Part shown: positions 37,893 through 47,744 of the stretch, piece after piece
Position numbering within the stretch: the first letter of the stretch is position 1
Layout: every line of letters starts with the position of its first letter
Source: Pseudomonadota bacterium
Lineage (GTDB): Bacteria; Pseudomonadota; Gammaproteobacteria; Burkholderiales; Burkholderiaceae_C
Direction: 5' to 3'
NCBI GenBank assembly: GCA_020161145.1
Contig: JAIUPQ010000004.1
Span: 1 to 64,000 of the forward strand
DNA: 64,000 nucleotides
The notes under the pieces: model-generated
What the model saw: only the letters and a program-made list of their open reading frames with translations
Databases searched by the model: none
What the model was told of the DNA's origin: nothing
Translations under genes and position numbers: made by a program

Positions 37893-38507
37893 TCAGGATT
37901 TACCCGGGGCCAGCCGCAACAGCAGCTCGATGCGGTTGGCAACGCCCAACTGAGCGTAGATGGCGGTCACGTGGTTCTTGATCGTGGCCTCGCTCAGATG
38001 CAGCGCCTCGGCGATGCGGCGGTTGGGCCAGCCGCGCAGCACGGCGTCCAGCACCTGCTGCTGGCGCTGCGTGAGGCCCAGCTCGGCGCTGCGCGTGGGC
38101 GGCGCCGCGTCGGCCGGGAACCAGTGCAGCCCCGCAAGCAGCGCCTGCACGGCAGCGGCGAAGATGTCGGGCGGTTCGTGCTTGTGGACGAAGCCGTCGG
38201 CGCCGGCCGTGCGTGCGGCCTGCCAGACGGCGGGGTCCACGTCGCCGCTGATCATCAGCACGCGGGTGTGCGGGTGGTGGCGGCGCCAGGCGATCAGGAC
38301 ATCGAGCGGCGCTTGGCCGGCCAGCCAGTGGTCCAGCACCAGCAGCACGGGCGCAGGGTCTGCCAGGCCGGGCGGCAGGCTGGCGTGCACCTGCACGGTG
38401 GTCATGCGGCAATGGGCCTGGAGGTAGGTGGCAATGCCGCTGGCTACCAGAGGGTGGTCATCGACCACCCAGGCCAGGGCGGGCGCGGGGGGCGGGGACA
38501 TTGGCAT
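37893..38507 (-). CDS. NarL/LuxR-family response regulator
   Basis: The 204-aa protein has a receiver domain with acidic pair D16-D17, phospho-acceptor D59, switch S87 and K109. The C-terminal LuxR-type HTH (about residues 142-197) reads LTQRQQQVLDAVLRGWPNRRIAEAL then SEATIKNHV. It is a DNA-binding transcription regulator. No histidine kinase is adjacent; the closest gene upstream in the transcript encodes a diguanylate cyclase. It could control the collagen-like gene starting 108 bp downstream. A second start at 38501 is possible. Confidence 0.88.
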   Translation of the reverse strand: MPMSPPPAPALAWVVDDHPLVASGIATYLQAHCRMTTVQVHASLPPGLADPAPVLLVLDHWLAGQAPLDVLIAWRRHHPHTRVLMISGDVDPAVWQAARTAGADGFVHKHEPPDIFAAAVQALLAGLHWFPADAAPPTRSAELGLTQRQQQVLDAVLRGWPNRRIAEALHLSEATIKNHVTAIYAQLGVANRIELLLRLAPGKS

Positions 38508-38544
38508 GGGGCCATTGTCCGTGGCGGCCCGCGTGGCTGGCGGG

Positions 38545-39600
38545 CTACAGGCTCGGGCTGGTTTGCAGGGCGACCATCCGCTGCGGCGCCATCACCACCT
38601 GGTTGCGGCCTTGCGCCTTGGCGCGGTAGAGCGCGCTGTCGGCGTCGGCCAGCCAATCGGCCACGCTGGCGTGGGTGGGGCGCAATTCGCTGCCGCCGAC
38701 GCTGATGGAGACCCGCAACTGCGGCAGCTCGCGCACCCGCAGCGCGGCCACATGCTGGCGGATGCGCTCGGCAATGGCGGCGGCGTCATGGGCATTGGCG
38801 TCGCGCAGCAGCACGGCCAGTTCGTCGCCACCATAGCGGCCGGCAGCGTCCTGGATGCGCAGGCTGCGCCGAACGGCCATGGCCACGGCGCGGATGACTT
38901 CGTCACCCACCAGATGGCCGTGCCGGTCGTTGATCGATTTGAAGTGGTCGATGTCCACCATCAGGGCCGTCGCCGCCGCGCCCTCTTGCAGCGCGGCATC
39001 GGCCAGCTCCAGCCAGTGCGCGCGGCTGGCCAGGGCGGTGTGGGCGTCCAGCCGGTGCAGCTCCTGCAACTCACGGTTCTGGCTTGCCGCCAGGCGCAGC
39101 TGATGGCGGTTGGACAGGCTGACCGCCAGCGTGTGCACCACGAACAGCGGCAGTGTGGACGCGACGATCAGCGTGGACACCTCCCACAGCGGCTCGGGGC
39201 GCAGCCACGCGGTGGTGGCCAGCATGGGCACGACCAGCCACGGCAGTGAGTCCAGGATCAAGCCCCGCCGGCCGATGCTGAACTTGTCAGACAGGTTGAT
39301 GGTGACCATGATGACGCTGGTCAGCGGGTTGAAGTGCACCAGCGGCACGAGGACGCCCACGAGGGCCGTGTCCACCATCACGTTGCGCATCTCGGCCTGC
39401 GCGCGGTCACTGCTGGTGAGGGCATGCACCAGCGCCACGTGCGGCCAGACCAGGCAGGCGGTACCCATCAGCAACCAATGCAGCAGCGGTGCCTGGGTGA
39501 TGTGGAGCACGCCGCCCACCGCCAGCGCGGTCAGGCCGAACCCGAGCACGCGCAGCGGGTAGAGCCGGCGGTACAGGTTGTGCTTGCTGAAGGCGGCCAT
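38545..39600 (-). CDS. MASE2-GGDEF diguanylate cyclase
   Basis: The 351-aa protein has a MASE2-like membrane sensor with about five helices in residues 12-165, opening RRLYPLRVLGFGL. A GGDEF domain follows with signature GGDEL (257-261), differing from consensus only in the last Phe to Leu, and VDIDHFKSINDRHGH. The inhibitory I-site R248-I-Q-D251 is five residues upstream. It should synthesise c-di-GMP with product feedback control. The usual D-x-LTGL-x-NR start of the domain is degenerate here (DAHTALASR). It is 10 bp downstream of pilU. Confidence 0.85.
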   Translation of the reverse strand: MAAFSKHNLYRRLYPLRVLGFGLTALAVGGVLHITQAPLLHWLLMGTACLVWPHVALVHALTSSDRAQAEMRNVMVDTALVGVLVPLVHFNPLTSVIMVTINLSDKFSIGRRGLILDSLPWLVVPMLATTAWLRPEPLWEVSTLIVASTLPLFVVHTLAVSLSNRHQLRLAASQNRELQELHRLDAHTALASRAHWLELADAALQEGAAATALMVDIDHFKSINDRHGHLVGDEVIRAVAMAVRRSLRIQDAAGRYGGDELAVLLRDANAHDAAAIAERIRQHVAALRVRELPQLRVSISVGGSELRPTHASVADWLADADSALYRAKAQGRNQVVMAPQRMVALQTSPSL

Positions 39601-39610
39601 CCGGAGTGAC

Positions 39611-40747
39611 TCAGATGATGGTCAGGTGCTCGGTGCCTGCCGCCAGGTCGGGCTGTTTGCTGCGCTGACCGTGGAGCTTGACCTGCAGCCGCAAGTCGTT
39701 GACCGAGTCGGCCTGGCGCAAGGCATCGTCCAGGCTGATCTGGCCGGCCTCGAAGAGGTCGAACAAGGCTTGATCGAAGGTCTGCATGCCGTGCTCGCGC
39801 GAGCGCTTCATCAGCTCCTTCATTTCGGAGATTTCGCCCTTCTCGATGAGGTCGGCCATCAGGGGCGTGTTGAGCAGGATTTCCACCGCCGCTGCGCGAC
39901 CTTTGGTCGTTTCGCGCGGCACCAGCCGCTGCGAGATGATGGCCTTGAGGTTGAGCGACATGTCCATCAGCACCTGCGGCTGACGGTCTTCGGGGAAGAG
40001 GTTGAGGATGCGCTCCACGGTCTGGTTGGTGTTGTTGGCGTGCAGCGTGGCCATGCACAGGTGGCCGGTTTCGGCAAAGGCCAGGGCCAGCTCCATGGTT
40101 TTGGCGTCGCGGATTTCGCCCATCATGATGACGTCGGGCGCCTGACGCAGCACGTTCTTCAGCGCCACCTCCCAGTCGTCGGTGTCCAGCCCCACCTCGC
40201 GCTGGGTGACGATGCTGTTCTTGTGCGGGTGCAGGAATTCGACCGGGTCTTCGATGGTGAAGATGTGGTCTTGCGCGTTTTCGTTGCGCCAGTCGAGCAT
40301 GGCCGCCAGCGAGGTGCTCTTGCCCGAGCCCGTGGCCCCCACCATGATGACCAGCCCGCGCTTGGACATCACGACGTCCTTGAGCAGTTGCGGCAGCCCC
40401 AGGCCATCGATGGTGGGCAGCTGCGCCGGAATCACCCGCAGCACCAGGCCCACATGGCCTTGCTGCAGGAAGGCGCTGGCGCGAAAGCGGCCCACCCCGG
40501 CAGGCGAGACGGCAAAGTTGCACTCCTTGGTGCGCTCGAACTCGGACGACTGCTTGTCGTTCATCAGCGCCCGCGCCAGCGCCATGGTGTGGGCCGGCGT
40601 CAGCGGTTGCGGCGAGACCTTGGTGATCTTGCCGTCGATCTTCATGGCCGGCGGAAACTCGGCCGTCAGGAACAGATCGGACCCCTTGCGCGACACCAGC
40701 AGGCGCAACAGATCGAAAACGAATTTGGCGGCTTGATCGCGTTCCAT
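39611..40747 (-). CDS. pilU: type IV pilus retraction ATPase PilU
   Basis: A 378-aa PilT/PilU-type secretion ATPase. The Walker A motif is GATGSGKST; the Asp box is FTIEDPVEF, Walker B is MMGEIRDAKT and the His box is ETGHLCMATLHANN. Its longer, distinctive C-terminus (HGMQTFDQALFDLFEAGQISLDDALRQADS then a basic tail) marks PilU rather than PilT. It is an accessory hexameric motor assisting PilT in pilus retraction and twitching. It lies downstream of pilT across a 193-bp spacer. Confidence 0.93.
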   Translation of the reverse strand: MERDQAAKFVFDLLRLLVSRKGSDLFLTAEFPPAMKIDGKITKVSPQPLTPAHTMALARALMNDKQSSEFERTKECNFAVSPAGVGRFRASAFLQQGHVGLVLRVIPAQLPTIDGLGLPQLLKDVVMSKRGLVIMVGATGSGKSTSLAAMLDWRNENAQDHIFTIEDPVEFLHPHKNSIVTQREVGLDTDDWEVALKNVLRQAPDVIMMGEIRDAKTMELALAFAETGHLCMATLHANNTNQTVERILNLFPEDRQPQVLMDMSLNLKAIISQRLVPRETTKGRAAAVEILLNTPLMADLIEKGEISEMKELMKRSREHGMQTFDQALFDLFEAGQISLDDALRQADSVNDLRLQVKLHGQRSKQPDLAAGTEHLTII

Positions 40748-40940
40748 CTCAGTGGCGCCCGCCTGCCAGAAGGCACAGAGCGCGCCCTCGGGGGGCAGCG
40801 AGCAAAAGCGAGAGTGGGGGTTGTTTCATGTCTCAGCTTTCTACGTTGGCGTGCCCCCTTCTCGCCAAACCCGCGGTGCGGGCCCGGCGGCGCTCCTGCG
40901 GATGGGAGCGTGTGCCGCGATGGCCTGGGGGGCAGGCTGA
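40748..40940. repeat. 193-bp spacer between pilT and pilU with hairpin-rich sequence
   Basis: The spacer is unusually long for a pilTU pair. It contains CGCCCTCGGGGGGCAGCGAG followed by a GAGAGTGGGGG block, and a GC-rich inverted repeat GCCAAACCCGCGGTGCGGGC near 40864-40883. In style it resembles repeated intergenic elements of Comamonadaceae, but only one copy is in the window, so the repeat status is recalled rather than shown. No ORF was accepted here. It may attenuate transcription between pilT and pilU. Confidence 0.35.
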
Positions 40941-41984
40941 CTACCCGGGGAAGTTCTCTGGAATCTTGGCCTTGCTGCGCGCCTCGGCCGGCGAGATGAT
41001 TTGCTTGCGCACCAGATCGGCCAGATTCTGGTCCAGCGTTTGCATGCCCAGATTCTGGCCGGTCTGGATGGTGGAGTACATCTGCGCGATCTTGTTTTCG
41101 CGAATCAGGTTGCGGATGGCGGGCGTGCCCAGCATGATTTCGTGGGCCGCCACGCGGCCATTGCCGTCGCGGGTTTTGCACAGCGTCTGCGAAATCACGC
41201 CGATCAGCGATTCCGACAGCATGGAGCGCACCATCTCCTTCTCTGCCGCCGGGAAGACATCCACCACGCGGTCGATGGTCTTGGCCGCACTGGAGGTGTG
41301 CAAGGTGCCGAACACCAGGTGGCCGGTCTCGGCGGCCGACAGGGCCAGGCGGATGGTTTCCAGGTCGCGCAGCTCGCCCACCAGAATGGCGTCGGGATCT
41401 TCGCGCAGCGCCGCACGCAGCGCATTGGCAAAGCTGTGCGTGTGGGGGCCGACCTCACGCTGGTTGACCAGGCACTTCTTGCTCTCGTGCACGAACTCGA
41501 TGGGGTCTTCCAGCGTCAGGATGTGGCCGAACTCATGCTCGTTGAGGTGGTCCACCATGGCCGCCAGCGTGGTGGATTTGCCCGAGCCCGTGGGGCCCGT
41601 CACCAGCACCAGGCCGCGCGGCTTGAGCGCCAACTCGGCAAAGACCTTGGGGCAGCGCAGCTGCTCCAGCGTCAGGATCTTGGAGGGGATGGTGCGGAAC
41701 ACCGCCCCCGCGCCGCGGTTCTGGTTGAAGGCGTTGACCCGAAAGCGCGCCAGGCCCTGCACCTCGAAGCTGAAGTCGCACTCCAGCGTTTCTTCGAAGG
41801 TCTTGCGCTGGGCGTCGTTCATGATGTCGTACACCATCGCGTGCACCTGCTGGTGCGTCATGGCCTCGACGTTGATGCGCCGCACGTCCCCATGCACGCG
41901 GATCATCGGCGGCAGGCCGGCCGACAGGTGCAGGTCGGAGGCGTTGTTCTTGACCGAGAAGGCCAGCAGCTGGGTGATGTCCAT
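40941..41984 (-). CDS. pilT: type IV pilus retraction ATPase PilT
   Basis: The 347-aa hexameric ATPase starts MDITQLLAFSVKNNASDLHL. Walker A is GPTGSGKST (130-138), Walker B region VGELRDLET, His box ETGHLVFGTLHT, and the PilT-specific C-terminal AIRNLIRENKIAQM motif needed for retraction is intact. It powers depolymerisation of type IV pili at the inner membrane. Its start is only 15 bp from the divergent yggS start. Confidence 0.96.
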   Translation of the reverse strand: MDITQLLAFSVKNNASDLHLSAGLPPMIRVHGDVRRINVEAMTHQQVHAMVYDIMNDAQRKTFEETLECDFSFEVQGLARFRVNAFNQNRGAGAVFRTIPSKILTLEQLRCPKVFAELALKPRGLVLVTGPTGSGKSTTLAAMVDHLNEHEFGHILTLEDPIEFVHESKKCLVNQREVGPHTHSFANALRAALREDPDAILVGELRDLETIRLALSAAETGHLVFGTLHTSSAAKTIDRVVDVFPAAEKEMVRSMLSESLIGVISQTLCKTRDGNGRVAAHEIMLGTPAIRNLIRENKIAQMYSTIQTGQNLGMQTLDQNLADLVRKQIISPAEARSKAKIPENFPG

Positions 41985-41999
41985 GTAAGCTCAGGGTCG

Positions 42000-42695
42000 A
42001 TGACGACCGCCACCATTTTGAATCAGCTCGATTGTGTGCGCCTGCGCATCGCCCGTGCGGCCACAAATGCAGGCAGAAACCCGACAGATGTAGCACTTTT
42101 GGCGGTCAGTAAGACCCAGTCGGCCGACGCGGTGCGGGCCGCCCACACCGCCGGCCAGCGCGCATTCGGCGAAAACTATGTGCAGGAAGCGGTGACCAAG
42201 ATGGATGCGCTGGCCGATCTGGCCGGCCACATCGAATGGCATCTCATCGGCCCGCTGCAGGCCAACAAGACGCGCGTGGTGGCCGAGCGTTTCGACTGGG
42301 TGCAGTCGGTGGACCGGCTGCGCATCGCCCAGCGGCTGTCGGACCAGCGCCCGGCGTGGCTGGCCCCACTGAACATCTGCATCCAGGTCAACATCAGTGG
42401 TGAGGCCAGCAAGAGCGGGGCCGAGCCGACCGAGGTGCCCGCGCTGGCCCAGGCCATTGCCGCGCTGCCGCGCCTGGCCTTGCGCGGCTTGATGGCGGTG
42501 CCCGCGCCAGGCAGCGGCGCCGCGCCGCACCGCGCACTGCGCGAGCTGGCGCACAGCCTGGGCCTGGCCACCTTGTCCATGGGCATGAGCGACGACCTGG
42601 AACTGGCCATTGCCGAGGGCAGCACCCTGGTGCGCGTGGGCACGGCCATCTTTGGCGCCCGCGCGCCGCAGCCGCCCTCCCTACAATCCGGGTAA
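42000..42695 (+). CDS. yggS: PLP homeostasis protein YggS (PROSC family)
   Basis: This 231-aa single-domain PLP-binding TIM-barrel protein includes LLAVSKTQSADAVRAA (PLP-lysine region), FGENYVQEAVTKM, IEWHLIGPLQANKT, SVDRLRIAQRL and LSMGMSDDLELAIAEGSTLVRVGTAIFG, all YggS signatures. It has no known enzymatic activity and buffers pyridoxal phosphate. The start is the ATG at 42000, with AGGG at 41993-41996 as binding site. The pilT-yggS divergent arrangement is common in proteobacteria. Confidence 0.94.
   Translation: MTTATILNQLDCVRLRIARAATNAGRNPTDVALLAVSKTQSADAVRAAHTAGQRAFGENYVQEAVTKMDALADLAGHIEWHLIGPLQANKTRVVAERFDWVQSVDRLRIAQRLSDQRPAWLAPLNICIQVNISGEASKSGAEPTEVPALAQAIAALPRLALRGLMAVPAPGSGAAPHRALRELAHSLGLATLSMGMSDDLELAIAEGSTLVRVGTAIFGARAPQPPSLQSG
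42682..42687 (+). promoter_or_regulatory. candidate -10 box of argG
   Basis: TACAAT at 42682-42687 is a five-of-six match to the -10 consensus and overlaps the yggS 3' end. No convincing -35 was found 16-18 bp upstream. The start GTG of argG would follow with a leader of roughly 30 bases. Called by eye only. Confidence 0.3.
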
Positions 42696-44048
<1,353 letters not shown>

Positions 44049-44117
44049 TTCAGCGCCGGAACTCCCCCGTAATTCCAGCCGCTACCGGGGTGCGGCGGTT
44101 TCGACAATCGGGCACAC

Positions 44118-47100
44118 ATGAATTGGCCCAAACAGATTCAGTCGCGTCTGACCCATGCCCGTGCCTGGGGCTTGGCGCTGCTTGTTTTTGTGGGGTGCAT
44201 GCTGCTGACGGTGGTGGCCCAGCATGCAGTGCGCCGCGCCATCGACCATTCGGAGCAGGTCACGCACAGTCGTGAGGCTGACCGGCTCAGCGCCGAGATT
44301 TCGCGTCGGCTGATCGCTCCCGTCCTGCTGTTGCGCAGCACTCGCAGCCTGTACGCCACGGTGCCCGACATCTCGCGCGAGGCCTTCTCCACCTACGTGC
44401 GCCAGCGCGATCTGAACCGCGACCAACCGGGCGTGCGCGGTGTGGGCTGGGTGCGGGCCGTGCCGCGCGCGCAGCTCGAGGCCTACGTGGCCGCGCAGCG
44501 TGCCAGCGGCGCACCCAACTTCGCCATCCGGGTGCTGTCACCCGAGCAGAGCGACCCGCTGCTGGTCGTCGAGCGGGTCGAGCCGCCGCTGCGCAACGCC
44601 GTGGCCATGGGGCTGGATGTCGCCTCTGAGAACACGCGCCTGACGGCGGCGCTGCGTGCGGCCGACACCGGGGATGACGCACTGACGGACGTCATCGCCC
44701 TGGTGCAGGACGGGCTGCACCGCCCGGGTTTTCACCTGTACAGCCCGCTTTACCGTCAGGTGCAGCCCGATGGCTCGGTGCGGCTGGAAGCCAGCCTGCC
44801 GCAGGCCTCGGCCGCACAGCGCCGCGCCAGCCTGGCGGGCCTGGTCTACGTGCCGCTGGTGGCCGCCGAGTGGCTGGAGGGGGTGAGCGAGGCGAGCAGC
44901 CACATGCTGGACTTCGACCTGCTGGTGCATGCGCCCGGCGTCGCTCAAGGCAAACTGGCCTATGCCGAACGCAATGGCCGCTGGGAGTCCGCCCCCGCCG
45001 CGTTGGGCGACGCCGCCGACGTGCGGGATATCGTCATCGCCGGTGTGACCATGCGCCTGCTGGCGCGGCCCACCCAGGCCGCGTTGGCGGCCATCGACTA
45101 CCGCCCGGTCCTGGCCACGCAGATCGTCGGCCTGATGGCCAGCATGGGCATGGCCATCATCACCTGGCTGGTGATGCTGACGCGCCACCAGACGCAAAGT
45201 GCGCTGCGCGACAGCCAGGCCTTGCTGGACCGGGCCGGGCGCATCGCCAGCGTGGGCGGCTGGTCTTTCCTGCCTCCGGGGCAGGTGTTTGAATGGACGG
45301 CCGAAACCCGCCGCATCTTCGACTTCCCGCCCGGCCACCAGCCCAGGCTGGAAGATGTGCTGGCGTTGATTCACGAGGACGACCGTCCGTCGGTGCGCAT
45401 CGGGCTCAAGCGGGCGCTGGCCGGCATTGGCGGCTGGGACACCGAGGTGCGCGCCCGCACCGTGGGGGGCACGCCGCTGTGGATCCGCATCATCGGCGAG
45501 CCCATGAAAGACACGCAGGGGCTGCGCGTGGTGGGCGCCATGCAGGACGTCAGCAGCCGCCGGGCCCTGCAGGACGAGCTGCAGCGGCACAACGAGCTGC
45601 TGCAGGGCGCCATCGATGCGCTGGACGAGGCCTTTGTGCTCTATGACGCCCGCGACCGGCTGGTGCTGTGCAACGAGAAATACCGCGAGGTCTATCCGCT
45701 GGCGTCGCCCGCCATGGTCAGGGGCGCGCGGTTCGAGGACATCATCCGGTTTGGCGCCGAGCGCGGCGAGTACGTCGATGCCAAGGGGCGCATCGAGGAT
45801 TGGGTGGCCGAGCGCCTGGCCGCCCACCGCCAGAAAGACGGCAAAACCATGCTGCAGCGCCTGAGCAGCGGCCGCGTGCTGCGCGTCAAGGAACGCCACC
45901 TGCCCGACGGCCACACGGTGGGCTTTCGCATCGACGTGACCGACTTGCAGCGCGCCACCGACGAGGCGCGCGCGGCGTCCGAGGCCAAGAGCCGCTTCAT
46001 GGCCAATCTCAGCCATGAAATTCGCACGCCCATGAACGCCATCCTGGGCCTGCTGACGCTGTTGCAGCGCACCGAGTTGCTCGAAGTCCAGCGCGGCTAC
46101 ACGCGCAAGATCGAAGGCTCGGCACGCTGGATGCTGCAGCTGCTCAACGACATCCTCGACTTCGCCAAGGCCGAGGCCGGCAAGACCGTGCTCGAGGCCA
46201 AGGCCTTCCGCCTGGACAAGCTGCTGCAGGAGCTGTCGGTCATTGCCCACGGCAACGTGGGCGACAGCGGGCTGGCCGTGCGGTTCGACCTTGACCCCAA
46301 CCTGCCGGCTGGCGTGGTGGGCGATGCGCTGCGCGTGCAGCAGGTGCTCACCAACCTGGTGGGCAACGCCATCAAGTTCACCCCGCATGGGGAAGTCTGC
46401 GTGCGGGTGCGTGTCACCGACCGCACGGCCGACAAGGTGGCCCTGACCTTTGCCGTGCGCGACACCGGCATTGGCATTGCGCCCGAGCACCAGGAACAGA
46501 TCTTCTCGGGCTTTACCCAGGCCGAGTCCACCATCACGCGGCGCTTTGGCGGCACCGGACTGGGCCTGTCGATCAGCAAGCGGCTGGTGGAGTCCATGGG
46601 CGGCAAGCTCACCTTGCTGTCGGCCGTGGGCAAGGGCTCGACCTTTGCCTTCACGTTGAGCCTGCCCCTGGCCGACGCGGCTGATTTGCCCACCCCGGCG
46701 CCCGAACCTGCGCCGCCCCTGCCGGGCGGTGGCGAGCGCCTGTCGGGTATGGCCGTGCTGTTGGTCGAAGACAACCCCAACAACCAACTCGTGGCCCGCG
46801 AGCTGCTGCAGTCCGAGGGCGCCAGGATCCAGGTGGCCGAGAACGGACGGCAGGCGCTGGACCTGCTGCGGGGGGGGCAACGTTTCGACGTGGTGCTGAT
46901 GGATCTGCAAATGCCGGTCATGGACGGCCTGACGGCCACCCGCGAGCTGCGCAAGACCTGGGCCTCCGACGTATTGCCGGTGATCGCCATGACGGCCAAC
47001 GCCGCCAGCACCGACCGCGAGGACTGCCTGGCTGCAGGCATGAACGACCACGTGGGCAAGCCGTTCGAGCTGGATGTGCTGGTGGACACCTTGCTGCGGC

Positions 47101-47744
47101 GCACCGGCCGCGTGGCGGCCACCGCTGCCGTGCCTGACCCCACGGCCGGCGTGCCCGAGCCGCCTGCCGGCGGCGGTGACCTGAACGCGGCGCTGCGCCG
47201 CTTCGGGGGCAATCGGGCCATCTACCACCAGGCGCTGGCCCAGTTCCTGGCCCAGTCCGAGGCCGAGTGCGCCAACTGGCTGCCGCTGCGCCAGAGCGGG
47301 CACAAGGCCGAGGCGGCGCGCCTGCTGCACAGCGCCAAAGGGCTGGCCGGCACGGTGGGCGCCACCCCGCTGGCGCGCATCCTGGCCGACCTGGAGACCG
47401 GTCTGGCGGCGCAGACCCTGGACGACCAGGCGGTCCATGCGGCGTGGGGCAAGGCCCTTGATGACGCCACGCCCCAACTGCGCAGCTGGCTCGCCGAGAC
47501 GGCCCCGGCGCCCCCTTCTGTGTCCAGGCCCATCGACCCTACGGCCGTCCAGGCCGCCTTGCAGTCGCTGCGTGTGCTGCTTGAGCAAGATGACATGGAT
47601 GCCCTGACTGCGCTCGAAGCGCTGCAACAAGCGTATCCCGCCTCCAACACCAAGCTTGCGGAGTTGCACAAGGCGGTCATGCGGCTGGACTTCCGCCGCG
47701 CCATCCGCTTGTGTGACGACCTACTGGAAAGCACCCCTGCATGA
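44118..47744 (+). CDS. CHASE-PAS hybrid sensor histidine kinase with REC and Hpt domains
   Basis: This 1208-aa multidomain kinase has a membrane helix at about 18-36, a periplasmic CHASE-like domain (40-330) and a second helix (335-355). One or two PAS-like domains (370-620) include VGGWSFLPPG and VVGAMQDVSSRRALQ. The HisKA domain has H633 in NLSHEIRTPMN. HATPase has N box NLVGNAIKF, G1 DTGIGIAPEH and G2 GGTGLGLSIS. The receiver domain phospho-acceptor is D929 (VLMDLQMPVMDG). The Hpt domain histidine is H1071 (LLHSAKGLAG). It supports a full internal phosphorelay. It overlaps the following REC-GGDEF gene by four bases. An eight-G run (46870-46877) lies in the receiver coding region, in frame. 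Confidence 0.92.
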   Translation: MNWPKQIQSRLTHARAWGLALLVFVGCMLLTVVAQHAVRRAIDHSEQVTHSREADRLSAEISRRLIAPVLLLRSTRSLYATVPDISREAFSTYVRQRDLNRDQPGVRGVGWVRAVPRAQLEAYVAAQRASGAPNFAIRVLSPEQSDPLLVVERVEPPLRNAVAMGLDVASENTRLTAALRAADTGDDALTDVIALVQDGLHRPGFHLYSPLYRQVQPDGSVRLEASLPQASAAQRRASLAGLVYVPLVAAEWLEGVSEASSHMLDFDLLVHAPGVAQGKLAYAERNGRWESAPAALGDAADVRDIVIAGVTMRLLARPTQAALAAIDYRPVLATQIVGLMASMGMAIITWLVMLTRHQTQSALRDSQALLDRAGRIASVGGWSFLPPGQVFEWTAETRRIFDFPPGHQPRLEDVLALIHEDDRPSVRIGLKRALAGIGGWDTEVRARTVGGTPLWIRIIGEPMKDTQGLRVVGAMQDVSSRRALQDELQRHNELLQGAIDALDEAFVLYDARDRLVLCNEKYREVYPLASPAMVRGARFEDIIRFGAERGEYVDAKGRIEDWVAERLAAHRQKDGKTMLQRLSSGRVLRVKERHLPDGHTVGFRIDVTDLQRATDEARAASEAKSRFMANLSHEIRTPMNAILGLLTLLQRTELLEVQRGYTRKIEGSARWMLQLLNDILDFAKAEAGKTVLEAKAFRLDKLLQELSVIAHGNVGDSGLAVRFDLDPNLPAGVVGDALRVQQVLTNLVGNAIKFTPHGEVCVRVRVTDRTADKVALTFAVRDTGIGIAPEHQEQIFSGFTQAESTITRRFGGTGLGLSISKRLVESMGGKLTLLSAVGKGSTFAFTLSLPLADAADLPTPAPEPAPPLPGGGERLSGMAVLLVEDNPNNQLVARELLQSEGARIQVAENGRQALDLLRGGQRFDVVLMDLQMPVMDGLTATRELRKTWASDVLPVIAMTANAASTDREDCLAAGMNDHVGKPFELDVLVDTLLRRTGRVAATAAVPDPTAGVPEPPAGGGDLNAALRRFGGNRAIYHQALAQFLAQSEAECANWLPLRQSGHKAEAARLLHSAKGLAGTVGATPLARILADLETGLAAQTLDDQAVHAAWGKALDDATPQLRSWLAETAPAPPSVSRPIDPTAVQAALQSLRVLLEQDDMDALTALEALQQAYPASNTKLAELHKAVMRLDFRRAIRLCDDLLESTPA

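Noticed and set aside
44538-47669. 1043-codon minus-strand open frame opposite the hybrid kinase
   Set aside because: The plus strand has a complete set of kinase, receiver and Hpt motifs; the antisense product has none.
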